From positions 2,690,001 to 2,754,000 of the forward strand of contig NC_045146.1 of NCBI RefSeq assembly GCF_008831285.2: a stretch of 64,000 nt of DNA, in the 5' to 3' direction. Origin of the DNA: Nymphaea colorata. Taxonomy: Eukaryota > Streptophyta > Magnoliopsida > Nymphaeales > Nymphaeaceae. Numbering within the stretch: position 1 is the stretch's first letter; each line of letters opens with the position of its first letter. Below, in pieces: positions 49,330 to 62,160 of this stretch. Position numbers and translations under genes: made by a program. The notes under the pieces are model-generated. The model searched no databases and was not told the origin of the DNA. It saw only the letters and a program-made list of their open reading frames with translations.

Positions 49330-50560
49330 AATTCTATTAAGGGTAACATGTTGTGTCCCAAAGCCCTAAAATATCCCAAAGCGTTGTAGCAGGAGTAAGG
49401 TCAAATCACCCCGGCATCAATCCGAATGGCAGGCCAGCCCCTCTAGGCACCTAGATATTTGAGGGATCAAGGATGTCTTGCTCTCTAAACTGAACAATAA
49501 CAGAACCCCGAGCCCTTGCTCCACCCAGTACTCTATAGGTAGTCTAATGTAGATGGACAAGTTGGCGAAAAACGTATGCTACCGCGTAACCATGGACAAG
49601 TTGGCGAAAAACGATTCGCCTAGAGCGAAGACTTCATAATTTTCCTAAAATAATCTCAGAGTCAATTCGAAAATGGACTCTTTCTAAGAAACAAAAATCC
49701 AAATTTAAAACTTTGGAGAGCCTAAAATTGGCTCTGAGCATTTAGATTGCCAACTAAGTTGATCATCTCATTAAAAGTAAGCTAAAAACTCTTTCAAGAA
49801 AATTCAAGAGATAGGGAGCCCTTGACATGCTAAGGTCAAGCCGATCTCCGGTGAATCATTCGAGTCAAGCCCGAGTTGACTCTCTAGGTGAAACAGCCAC
49901 TAAGGAGGTGACGTCCAGCTCTAGGCGTGATCTCCTTCAGCTGATCTCTCTTCCCACGCCCCACCAAGCTAGGCATCTTCAAGATAATCTAGCACAAGCG
50001 TCTTCAAGCTGGTCCAGCTCCACGTCGCCTAGCTGATCCCTGCTCAAGGCGTCACTTGCTTGACGTCCACCGGCTACCTACCTTGAAGCCAAGTCCAGCC
50101 GCAGCTCTTGCTTGGTTCCAGTCGTAGTTCAAGCAAGCTCAAGCCAAGGATTCTTAGAAGACCTCAAGTTTAACACCAGCCTACGCGTTCTCTAGGCTTC
50201 ACGTTGAGCCAAGCCCGGCATCGTCTGTTCTGTCCTATTCTAGGTGCAACTCCACCTCGTGTTCACCCCAATCCTCCCATCGACTCAGGTGAGTCTCCTC
50301 TTCACACTGCATATTATTTCAATGGATTAGAATGTGTGACTGATCTTGCAACCAAAAAATGAGGATTTGGTCTCGCCGAACAGCCATAAATAAGCTGGTT
50401 GTCGGCGTGACTGAACCACCTCACCTTGGCTTGACTTGCAGCAGCCATGGTGAGGTTGCCACCACCCTCTATCAAGCCGACATCAAGGGTCCAAACACCC
50501 TTAGCCCTTGCCCCACCGACGTCCAAGATATTAATATGTTTGATGCTTGCAAGCATAACA
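49330..50560. other. Unassigned GC-moderate stretch
   Basis: Contains the doubled word atggacaagttggcgaaaaa (about 49552 and 49591) and several frames under 90 codons. The composition suggests an old retroelement, but no domain is recognised. Confidence 0.3.
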
Positions 50561-51239
50561 TTGCTGGAAAATGGTGGATGTGTTATATAATACCTTGCTT
50601 AAATGGTGGATGAAAGTAGCCAATGTGTGCATGGCGGAAAGAGACTTTCTCAATTTGAAAGCTGAAAATGATGTCCAGCTGGGTCGCCATGAAAGAAATG
50701 TACATGTTAAAAGCATTTGTGCATGCATTCTTACGATTCTCACAATGGAACTAAACCTCACAATGGAACTACACCAAATCTCTGTTTATAAAACCAGAAA
50801 ATAATGTTTTCAAACTTGGTTTACCCCATAAACAAAAATATGACTTTCAAAAAGTCCGACTTGTGCGAAATCGTGAAGAGAAAAGTGCCATGGCGTAGGA
50901 GAAAACATGGCTAATTCGTCTATGTGTTGAGTGGTTTTGAATTACGTATGCGAAGAGAGAGTGAAGTATGAATGGTCTTTCTTGCTCCTTGAATGATTGA
51001 TTGGACTCCATGGTGTCATCAAATTGATTCCACCAAGAATCAGATCTATGAGTGTGGTCCATCTTATAAATGAAACATAGCAATCGAAATGAGCTCATCT
51101 CAACACATTCATTTCTGAAATTTTCAGAAGTCCCTATGACTTTGAAAATGAGCAATTAACAAAAGTATTTAACCTAATTGGGTTTCAAAAAAGAAATCCC
51201 TAGATCCAAAACCAGGACCTTGGTCAAGTCTAAAACCAC

Positions 51240-52720
51240 AAAAGAAATCCAATTTTCACCAAGGTACATATTTTCTAAAATTCAGCCATTTTTAAAAATC
51301 AATATGCGTTACTAAAAATCAATATGCATTTTTGAAATCAAGCCATTACCAAAAACTCGAAAGTCAACCTCTCAAAATGCTAGAAATTCACAAAACATGA
51401 TATTCCTACCCAAATAAAAAATTTCTGAAAACTCAATCCTCAAAATTTTCAAACAAATGAACTCATTTTGCCTACGATATAACCAAAAATGAGTATCAGC
51501 ATATGAAACGAATTTTGGAATCCCATTTTCAAAACTAAATTTTCAAAATCTAAGCTCATGGACATCACTTCCAAAAGCCTCCTCTACATTAAGAATGAGC
51601 TTGGGAGACGCCCTCCATTTTCCACCTCCAAGGTGGACTAACTTCTATGTGAAATCCAATTAATTTATGCATGGAGTGAAATAGAGTGAAATATGAATGT
51701 AAATGTAGTTTATTTCATGAATGCATACATGCACTCACTCCACAAATGCACCCACTCACCTTCACCAAGATTTAAATGAGTCAAGTCTAAGTCGCTACCG
51801 TGACCAAGTCATATTGCAATAAAAAGTTGAGCACCTTACTTACTTTGATGCAAAAACACAAAATTTTCAAGTGGTTATAAAACCTGAATTTTCAAAATCA
51901 ATTTCAAATAGATTCTGTGACTGGATCTTCCTCAAGACCATACTAAAATCAACTTTTAAATCCAAAATCTACTCAAAATCGAGTACATTTTCACGACCTT
52001 GGCTACAATTTCAAAAACAACTCTTTTGAAAATACTAGAGTCTAACCAAATTTCCAAAATTTCCCAAGCAAAATTCCAATTCTCTCAAAATCAAAAGAAA
52101 GATTTGGATTATCTAAACTCCCAATTTCCAATTTTTCAATTTCATTTCGGGATCAAAACCAACTGAATAAAATTAAGTTTTCTCAAAACAACAATATTTC
52201 CAAAGCTAATTTCAAAATCCCAAAATCTAAAAATATTTTCAATTGGTCGATTCCCGACCATTCCAAGTTTAAAAATTCCAATCTCCATAATCCAATTCTC
52301 AACAATTCCAGCTAGACTTCAACTATCTAATCCATTTTTTTTTTCAAATTCAATTTTGGCCTCAAAACCTAATTCTGGTTCCAAAGCATCCAAGAATTTC
52401 CAAATCAAATTTCAAATCCCAAAACCCAAACTATCTTCAAAATTCTAAAGTCTAGCCCAAACTTTCAATTTTCAATTCCGAAATCCTAGTTTCAAAAACA
52501 ATGCTTCAATTATCTAATCCCCAAGTCTATTCAAAGTCCAAAATTCAAACTCTCAATTTTCAAGTCTAAATTTCAATCTTTGGGATCAAATAAAAGTTCA
52601 ATTACTAAAATCTGGGATTAATTCAAAAATCCTAATCATCAAAATTTCTGAATTACAGAAAGGCTCAAGCAAATCCAAGTCTTTGTCAAAAATAAATTCT
52701 AAAAGTCCAAAATCCAATCT
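51240..52720. other. G-poor, A/C/T-rich tract
   Basis: For about 1.4 kb the plus strand is dominated by words such as caaaatttc, ccaaaatc and aattccaa, with very few G. No open frame or repeat unit is evident. This strand asymmetry is seen in parts of some plant retroelements, but no LTR or coding motif was found to confirm that. Confidence 0.5.
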
Positions 52721-52929
52721 TTGCATATCATGTAGGAAAAATAACTTGTGAAGTTTGATAAAACCTAGACCTTGAATCGATTACTCCTATTAATGGTGGT
52801 AGGAACAGTCGATCTTCATATGAATGGGCGGGTCCATTTCTCTTAAAATCTGTTTTCAAACAAAAATCAAATTTTGCTACTTCGCACACGACTTCCCTGC
52901 GCCCACACATGGAAAGTAGGGGTGCGAAC

Positions 52930-54800
52930 ATGTAGACAACTGTATCTCATTTTGCACATTTATTTGACAAATTTTAGGAAAACCCCTGGATTGTGGCCTT
53001 TGCAAAGTTGTAGGCTATGTTGGCAAGCAATCATTTCATGATGCTCAATTAATATTATTGGATCCTAGACATGTCATCTTTTGTTACTCATATCCTATGC
53101 AGGAGAAGAATTACCATGGAACCTATTGGATATTTTTTTGATGTTTTAGCTACAACCTAGAACTACCTTCTTTTTCTAACTGTAACTTGTTTAATTATTC
53201 CTTGTAGAATCAAATGTCACTATTAAGATTTTTTTTAACTATAATTTTTTTTAGAAATTAATTTATTCAAAGTAAACAAAGAAATTACAGCTGAAAGTCA
53301 GACGTATATACTCGTTGAAGAAAAATATGAATGTGGTTTTAAGCCAAATGCACTTCGTTTAGATGAAAATTTAGGTAAAAAAATGTAGGTGCGTTTTTTT
53401 GATCAAGCTAAATTTTTTGACCTATAAAGTTTGTTTTTAGCTGATAAAATGACATAATTTGATAATTATAGTGGACAATGATATGAACAAGCTTCTTTTT
53501 CTTAAATTGGCATTAATATAATTTTGCCCTCAATAGAGTAAGATGTAATCACATAAAAAATTGGCATCCTTGTGTTGAAACAAGCATTTGAAAAGAATGG
53601 GGTGTGGATGGTAGAGTAGGAAGTCAGCTTCCTCTATTGTGGAAGGACATTATTTTATGTAGGCCTGACACATATTAGTCATGAGGTGTGTTGGGAACTA
53701 ACATATGGTGGATATCTGATTTTAGTATAATAGTGTAGTGAGATTGCACCCGGTTTGGGATTGATTGTGGAAGAAGACATATGTATCTACAAGAAGTCTA
53801 CTGGTAGGTGAATAAAGTGTGAAGTCATTTACCAGTGTTTGAATGTTGTGTCTCTCAAACATTGATATGTTACGATGAAAAGATAACCGTCAACTTGTAG
53901 AGTCAAGAACCCATATTTGGAGCAAATGAGCATTGAAGGAGTTAAGATGAACTGTAAACTAATTTGCTTAGCTCAGTCCCCAAGAGCATGTTGCTTGTCT
54001 ATATTAGCAGTTTCAGTAGGTTGCTAACATATATGAGAATTCAAAGGTTGGGGTTTTGTAGCTGCTAGGTGCAGTTTATGAAGAAGAGCTTGTGAGGACC
54101 AGACTCCTCTTCTGTTTACCTATTTATCTCCTTCAAATTTTTGCATGTGGTGTCTCAAAGGATGCTTGGAATCACAGCCTATGTAGCGATACTATGGATT
54201 GATTGTTTGGTTACACACACAAAGAAGTTCTCTTTGAAAGAGATCAAGTTGTCGAGAGGTATATGGGATGAAGAATATTGTGCTCCAAAGAATGAAGAAT
54301 ATTGAAATATATGCTATATGCATCTCCATAAGAAGAGGAGAGAGTGTTGGTGAAATTAAATTACGATAGAAGAAGCCACTGGCTTCGGGGATGGTTATTC
54401 TAGCTACACAAGTTTTTCTGCAAGGATGTCAAGTTGATAGAATGAATCGATTCGAACCTCACCAGATGCTTTGATTCTCTATCATTTCGTCGATTTATTT
54501 TTCTTTTCTTTCAAAAGAGTTTGAGAAGAAAACCAATGATATTTAAAAGGAATATCAGCCAATGACATAATCTTCGATCAACATTAATTTGATTGAAGAT
54601 TGATCTCAAGGAGACATAAGCCGAGAATCTAAACAAACTTTAGAAAACATCCATAACAAAAAAACAAGGTATAAAGGACAAAGAACATAAACAAAAGTGG
54701 ATACCATTGCTTAGGCCAAACTTTTTTGGAAAAGTATGAAGGACAAAGAAAATAAAGCCACGTAGACAGGGTTGGAAAAGGTCAGGGTCAAGGCAAGACA
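52930..54800. other. Intergenic, nothing recognised
   Basis: AT-rich DNA without an open frame above 60 codons. Scattered words suggest decayed transposons, but none can be named. Confidence 0.4.
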
Positions 54801-54828
54801 GCACTAGGCGGAGTGGGCATATCTTTTA

Positions 54829-55032
54829 TTATGATTCGTGGGCCAAGATGTGCAAGTTTTCATCATCAATTGTGGACGCTAGATAAACTTGGATGTACGT
54901 AAATATAGCGAAGGAGTAACCAACAAAGATATAGAGGACAATATGGGGACCAATGACCTTCATGCCTTTGTGGCTCAGGAAAGGGTAATCTACTTTTAAT
55001 CTCCAAAAAAATACCTGCTGAGGGTTAGGCAC
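54829..55032 (-). pseudogene. Possible copia polyprotein scrap
   Basis: A 67-codon open frame including GPHIVLYIFVGYSFAIFTYI. This loosely resembles the copia stretch just after integrase, where a Gly-Pro is followed by an I/YVGY motif and a Ser-rich turn. The match is weak and no neighbouring copia domain is clear. Confidence 0.3.
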
Positions 55033-55599
55033 TCAACCTTTATTGAAAAGAAATGATATATTTACAACAAAAGTTGCAGGATCCCAACAGAGGGATGGAG
55101 ACTCATTAAACATTTTCAGTTGCAACCACAATCCAATCTGCTGGGAGGTCCTTCCACTATTAAAACTAGTTACCTTCATCTCCCAAGAAAAACACGCCAA
55201 CTGTGGCATTGGCTGAGTACATATTATAAATTTGTAAGGATTCAAAATTGTCTGATCATGCTGTACTTAGCAATTAACCTAGGGTATCTTCTTGCAGCTC
55301 TGTTAATCCATTGCAGCAATCACTTTTTATTACCCTAGAGAATACTCGAATTATGCTCTTGAGTGACCACCTCTAGACAAAAATTCAGCAGCCAAATTTT
55401 ACCCATAAAGTTGAGGGCTTGGACCACTTGACTAATGCAAGGGAAACAGAGTCATTTTTCAATTTAACCATGACAGCTAGCTCCATAGTGTTCTTCCTCT
55501 CTCGCCAGACAATCTGAATTATCACATGACTGTCTATCCTCTGGCTCCAACCTTCCATCCATATTTTCATAGAATGACTATCTGCCTCCAACTAACTAT

Positions 55600-56540
55600 C
55601 TTCATGGTCCCACCAGGGCCATGTCAAGATCAGCTCTATCCTTTGTCTCGAGGAAAGGATCCGGTGACAACACATATACTTCTTCCTCCATAGAGATAGC
55701 CACTGCTACATCAGAGTGGGGATTATGTTACTGGCTGTTTTATGACTGACCTTGCCCATTGAATTCCCTTGATTATGTTTGTTTGAGGGAAGCTCAAGGA
55801 GGTCATCTGGTTCCGAAGGTGCATAAGCCTTTCTCTTGAATTGACTCACTACTTCACAATTAAATTAAGGCTCCTTTTAATGCTTTTGCTACTTGACTTC
55901 CTTTTTTGGCCTCTACCATGATCACCACCCTTAATCACACGTTCTCCTCTTCCACTTCCATTAGGCCCTGCTCATCTGCTCATCAAAGCCTAGAGGCGTT
56001 GGCCGGTGTCATCATCCTCTACTGGATACTCTGTGTTGTGAGAAGTGGTACTTTGTGACCTGGTCTATTTGCTTACTATCTCTCTTGATGTTTCTTTATA
56101 GCATCTCTCAATCGGGAAAACAAAGGCATGCAAAGGAGTAGCTCCTCCTCCTGCTCACTGCCTCCTGAAGGGGGTAAATGGTCTTCACTCCCAACGCTTC
56201 AAATCTGTTCGTCCAAGTAGCTTGAGTCCCCTTGGCGACTTGCCTTCTCATGTTGAACGTAATTGTTTGCACCTTAGATCAGCCATCCTATGAGGCCGTG
56301 CTTGCTTCCCTGATTGGTGTGGTGACATTACAATTAACCGTGAAATGAGTGGTGGAACGGCAAGACACGCAAAATTTACCTACGATTCATATTCAATCAC
56401 CTGAGCGATGACATTTCCATCTTCTATTCTCATTTTAAATTTTGAGACAAGCTGGTAGCTGATGGGAACATCTTATTTGGATTTTTGCAAACCCGTTTCT
56501 TTCCACCCGCCGGGTGCATCATCTGTTGAGATAAATCTAG
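55600..56540 (-). mobile_element. LINE ORF1 fragment
   Basis: Degenerate minus-strand coding. FCVSCRSTTHFTVNC (about 56340-56385) fits a CX2CX4HX4C zinc knuckle. Shortly after comes TQATWTNRFEALG, a motif seen at the end of plant LINE ORF1 proteins. Upstream and downstream frames are riddled with stops. Confidence 0.55.
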
Positions 56541-56849
56541 AACCTAAGATCTCACATCCTTGACTTGTTGGGATTAGGCATTAATTTCCAAGACATATTT
56601 CAAGAATCTACTAAACTCTTAACTTAATCTTTTAACTTGAAAGGCTTTAAATCCTCAATTGGTGGAAGCCCTTGCTGACAGAAAAAATTAAGGTGACCCA
56701 TGCCACTTGCATACGCCCTCCAGAGCATAGGATTTTCGAAGCTGCAGAACAGATCATGAAGATGCAAATGATCTAAAAACAGTCTATTGCATAATAGCGT
56801 AGATACATGTGGTTGGTGTGGGCAGTTGCCCACATGGATCCACATAATG

Positions 56850-57241
56850 CATTTTATTTATGCATTGGTTCCTACACATAATCTAAGTTATTATATGTTA
56901 ATGCCCTTCAAATATACATAAGATTTCTTATATTAGTCCACCAATATATGTATATATATATGTGTGTTGATTTTTCCATTTGGATTTGGACAAAGAAATC
57001 TTCTGGTCTCTCAAAGAATACCGCATCAAGCGACCATGATTAGACGGAGCTCAATATAGTCGGTATATATATATATATGTGTGTGTGTGCGCTTTGTGGT
57101 TTTCTCCATCCGGGTTTGTACGGAAAAATCCTCCGGCCTCTCATATCATATTGTTTGAAGCATTACAGCAGGGGGATGTGATTAAGTAACACATTGGGGG
57201 ACTAAGGTTGGATGGAGCTCAAGATGGCTGGAGGATGTAAG

Positions 57242-57278
<37 letters not shown>

Positions 57279-59389
57279 TTATGGAAGCCGAAGAAGTATC
57301 ACCTCTTGGGCTTCCTTTGGAATTGAGAAAGAAATATCTTCCTTTTTACTGTTGTAAAAATTGGGGCAAAAGAAAATGGGCTTCTGTTGGACGAAGGTCA
57401 ATCACTCTTCACTAGGTGATACTTCTTACCTTTTTCCACTTTCGGGTGGGTATTGGTTTGCTAATTTAGTTTTTACCTCTTTTACGAGGGTTTTACATGT
57501 AAAAATCAGTATTAATATCTCTTTTCTCTTTGTTGAATTCTTTATTTTGATGTTTATTTTACTCTTGTACATCAGAATACGTATATTTTGTGGCTTCCCT
57601 TAGATGATTAGAGTTTTATTTTAGAGCTCGGATGAAAAGAGCTGTTTTACTTAACTTGTCAAGGCATAGAGGTGCTTATATATTCATAGGGTGCTTGTGA
57701 GCCATGATCGTCATTCATAAAATATTGGTATTGGGTTTGTGTTTTCTTCCCCAACATTACTATGGAAAAACATATCTTTCCTTATCAATTTGAAGATATG
57801 GGAAGGTCCTAGAGTTTTATATCCATTTTTTTATATAGCAAAACTCATTTGGTTTTTACTCTAAGCTTGCTCTTCCGCATAAACTGTAAACTGAGGAAAA
57901 AGTGCTCCTTGCTGCTCATTAATGTGTGGTCAAGCTGCCTATATTTACTGACTACCTTTTTATCGACTGTTTATTTGCTTGTGGATTAAAAAAAAAAAAT
58001 TCCCGCCAAGCACTTGTGCATGGTGGAAAAGCAGAGTCTCCTCCAAGTTGGTGCTGCAAGAAGATGATCATACAAATTCGTGAACCAATTCTGGTAGATG
58101 CATTTCAAATTTCTAATGCGAGAACTTGAAAAATAAGGATGAAGGATTTGCTTTCATAATCTGAATTCCATCCAAAACGGTACCCTCTAACTATATATAT
58201 ATATGACCACTTGGGTATGAGATAAAAGATAGACCCTTAAAGTTGTGAAAAAAGTGTTTTAAACAAATATGAACCTCCCAATCTATTTATAAACACTAAT
58301 TTTACAGTACTCATATTTTTAGTTCAAGTTATTTTTGTAAAAGAATTTATCCTTTTTCTATCAAAATTTTGATGTTGTAACAATGGTTCATTTTTCATCG
58401 TTAAAAAAACACTATTAGAGTAAAAAAAATGACTAACTTAACACATGGTTCTGATTAAATCACTCTTAAGATCATATCTATAAGGCAGATTGCAGAAGAT
58501 TTACTTTAATAATTAATTTTAATGCTTCTGGTTTTTGCCTGTACGATGCTTTGTAGAGTGCTTCCTTTTCATTTACCAAACTGGCGATATGAATATGATT
58601 TTTGTATTCAATAACATAATTATCAAACTAAACATTGCGTTTTTTCGATTCATATAACAGATTTTATAAGGATATAGAAGTAAATATTATGAAACATTTT
58701 GTGCTTATAATATAAAGTCCCAGGTCCTAACTGGACTAAAATATGGCGTTCATCGATCCATGTCACAACCCATGGAAAGCCAACCTGCAAAACCTCTTCT
58801 TTCTGGTTAATGAAAGATTTTTCTCATAGATCATTAAAAAACTTGAGCATTTCTTATTGCTTAACTATTCGACTTAGGGTTGGATTAACAGATATTGAAA
58901 ATGCAAAACAAAATCTTAAACTCTGTATTACAATTCGATTCTGAGTCGCGTTATTGGATAGCTGGGGGAATTGGTAACTTAGATCAGATCAACACTTAAA
59001 TTTAAAATTCTTATTTTATCTTTCTGTACTGAGAAACATTTAAGATCAAAACTGGCCTTAAATCTTACTAAGTCGTTAGGATTATAGATCAGGGGCAATC
59101 AAACGCATCCTAAGAATCTGTCTAAAAAAGATGCTGATAGACCCAAAAACAAAACTTTTTATTGACATGCAACCTTCAACTCAAGAACAACGGCTGACAA
59201 AAAATAGTGAATTGTTATTATGTATAATTATGTAGTATTCAAGTATATTTGATTTCACATAATTAAATCTTATATTAATATTCTTTTTATCAAATTCCAA
59301 CGCTTTCAAGGTCGACCCAAAAGGACCCCAAAAAAAATTGCATGCCTTTCATCCTCTTTGTTCTGCTCAGATACCAGCTTAGCCTAGGG
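56850..59389. other. Intergenic, microsatellites only
   Basis: AT and GT runs at about 56945, 57065 and 57245. The 80-codon frame at 57361-57603 has no family resemblance. Confidence 0.4.
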
Positions 59390-59970
59390 ATGCCACTTTT
59401 GTTGGCGCCGGTCTGGCGATGGATGCCGAGAGGCCGACTCCAACCTTTTTCCCACAGATCATGCTCGGCGGATTGAAGGCGATTCGTGTTGCAGTGGATG
59501 AGAAGCGCATGGTGAACGTGAGTGTCTCGGGTAAAACAGGGGAAGCGACCGATGATCGGATGGAGGGGAAAATCAACACGGGGTGCTGTTGTGGATCGAC
59601 AGTGAAGTGCGGGAAATGATCATGATGTGGTGGTGGGATGATGGTGATTGGAAGGCGTCGGTATCTACCAGGAAGCTTGCCGGAATCCAATGGAACAGTG
59701 AACGGGTTCCAAGAGCTTACCGCAGGCAGACAGGGAGGTGCAGGCGTCGGATGGAGGACGTGAGAAGGGGATAAATGCGTGGAGATGGATTTGGGGGAGA
59801 CGAACGGCGGCTTGGGCGTCGCCGGGAGGAGCTCCTACCACCGGAAGTTGTAAGGAATCCGCTCGTGGGGATTTGACGTCCAACGAACGAAGGCTCCGCC
59901 GTTTCCGTCAAAGAAGGGGATCGATGAACACAGGGAGAGAGGGAGAGAAAACCAGAATGGCGATTTGATC
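59390..59970 (-). other. GC-rich island, possible first exon fragment
   Basis: Composition contrasts with flanking DNA. On the minus strand a C-rich, 5'-leader-like stretch ends at a strong donor (CTGCG/GTAAGC, exon edge 59721). The open frame across it (60163-59717) gives Ser/Pro/Arg-rich sequence with no known domain. A plus-strand frame at 59419-59619 is equally unassigned. No downstream exons were found. Confidence 0.25.
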
Positions 59971-59994
59971 TTCTCCGAGCTCGAACTGGATGCC

Positions 59995-60788
59995 TAGGGA
60001 TGTTCAACGAGCGAGCTGAGCTTGAGCTAGGCTCGACTTTCATGTTGCTAGACTCAAGTCGAGCTGTATAAGCCATGGTCGAGCTAGACTCGATAAAATT
60101 GAGTCTGAGATCGAGCTCGATTCGTTTAAGGTCGTTTACATGCTTACAAAAATTAAAAATCAATAGAAAAACAATAGGAGACAGCCTACTAAAATTGAAA
60201 TCAACTTTTCAAACCTCGACACAAACACAAGTAGGGAAAAGCCGCCGCTGGCCCCGCTGGAAACTTCACAGGTAGGGCTGGTGGGCGGTGGGTTGGTGAC
60301 CAATGCCGGCAGAACGAGATTGAGATTGAGATAGCGAGAGAGTGAGGGCGAGAGAAGCGGGCCAGGGGCGGTGGGTCGGTGACGGGCCGCAGGTGGACCA
60401 AGATTGAGAGAGCGGGAGAGAGAGGAGAGATAAAGAAAGAGAGAGGGGGAGAGAGAGGCGGGTTAGGGGTCGCTGGCTGGCTGCAGGAGAGGAGTGACGT
60501 AGAGAGAGAGAGAGAGAGCTAAGAGAGGCAAGACAAGAGGCGAGCCAAGGGCGAAGCCCGGGGGTGTGTAAGGTAAATTTTCTTTTCCTTCATTCAAAAG
60601 TAGATCTATGGTGTCTAAGGGCAAAAATTTTGTTAAAAAGAAGAAGAAGATAATCGAGGTTCCACCGACTCGAACTAGAGCCGTTTACACAGCCGAGCTT
60701 CAATTGGAGCTCGAACTCGACTTATTTACTAAAGGAGTCAAGATCGAATCCAGTATTTTCGATCTGAGCCCAACGTTGTACATTCCTA
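59995..60788. mobile_element. Possible inverted-repeat element with gagctcga-rich ends
   Basis: Left end tagggatgttcaacg and right end cgttgtacattccta are imperfect inverted repeats. Sub-terminal sequence on both sides is rich in tcgagct. The centre holds GA-rich low-complexity DNA (60310-60530). No clear target duplication was seen. Confidence 0.4.
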
Positions 60789-60789
60789 G

Positions 60790-62160
60790 CCCTACGTGAG
60801 TAATCACCTGAGGACGCCAACTTGACTATCAGTTGTGATCGGATTAATTTCAGATGTGACGCAACTAGTTGACAGGCTCGGCAGGGTCGGACAAGAGAGG
60901 TCATGGACACTTCTTTCCTATGGACACAGCTACAGGGATTTGTTCGACACATGCAGGTGCTCAACAGGGTTGAACGGATGCGGAGACTCATTGGCACATA
61001 TGCTCGTTATAATAACTTTCAAAATTTCGGCAATGAAACTTCCAAGAATGAGACCACTTAATAGGCATTGTTCTTGGAACTCGCATCGTTATTTTATTAA
61101 GGACAACCTTCCAAGAATGAGACCACTTAATAGGCATTGTTCTTGATAGACAAACTTAGACCGTCCCTTACCATAAACGCCTTACGAGGACAACACCATG
61201 TAAAAATTCAGCCTGTGGATGTAAGAGACAACACTTGATCCACACTTCTACACCCTTCATGATCCTACCTCACCACCCAAAACACCATTATTAAGGAATG
61301 TTCCTTCCCTACTCCAAAACTTCTTAAAATTGAGAACAGTGTTCGCAGACCACAATTCTAATATCAAACCAGGGAAGGAAGATAGCAGCACAACTGAAAT
61401 TCAAACTTTAAAGTTGTGGTGGAGACGGAGATTTAAGTCACAAGGGGCGACAATTAGGTATATAGATGGAGGGGCAGTGATGTGAATAAATATATTCACA
61501 AATGAGATTTTGGCAAGTTAGGGAGGTGCATGCCTTCTGATTTAAATGTAGAAGGCCACTGATACAGAGTAGGCAAAATCCAACCATGAATGAAGGCAGA
61601 CGACAAAATCTGACGCAAAAGTGTTCGCATAGTAGACGAGCCATGGCTTTCAGATGAAGAATCGCATTTGATTCCCATTGATGCCACTTCTTGCACAAGC
61701 CAGTGGTATCCCTGGAGTAGGGAAATCGTAAACAACAGGTTCTACAACTCTTGATGGATTCGGGTAGAGTTCCCTCTCTCCCTTTGATATGGGCAAGCTA
61801 AACTACTCCAGAAGGCTTCAAAAGTAAATTCAAACAGTTATGTAGAATTGTAGATAAAGCAACTTGGGTTGGTGTCAAACAACTTGGATTACTCAAGAAA
61901 AATAGAAAAACACAATTACCAAGAAAAAAGCAATTACAAAACTAACATCACATTCACCTCCCATTATTTTCTCAATTTGTTCATAAAATAATTCTACACA
62001 TCATGAAAGTTCCTCAAAAGTCGAAATATAGTAGTCCCAACAAAAGAAAAGGAAAAATACCTCCAACTGAAGTGTTGGTGCAAGGGGCAGAGGAGTTCGC
62101 TTCTATACCATGAGCTTGTACTTCCGTACAACTGACTAGCCACAACCGACTACATCATCA
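60790..62160. other. Downstream flank of VHA-E
   Basis: Probably includes the VHA-E 3' UTR next to 62160. Two overlapping minus-strand frames at 61735-61438 look repeat-like and are unassigned. Confidence 0.4.
61039..61145. repeat. 38-bp direct repeat, 69-bp period
   Basis: cttccaagaatgagaccact and following bases to attgttcttg occur at 61039-61076 and 61108-61145 without visible difference. Confidence 0.85.

Noticed and set aside
61438-61735. Two overlapping minus-strand frames of 79-86 codons as exons of a gene next to VHA-E
   Set aside because: No known domain, no convincing splice sites, and they overlap in different frames.
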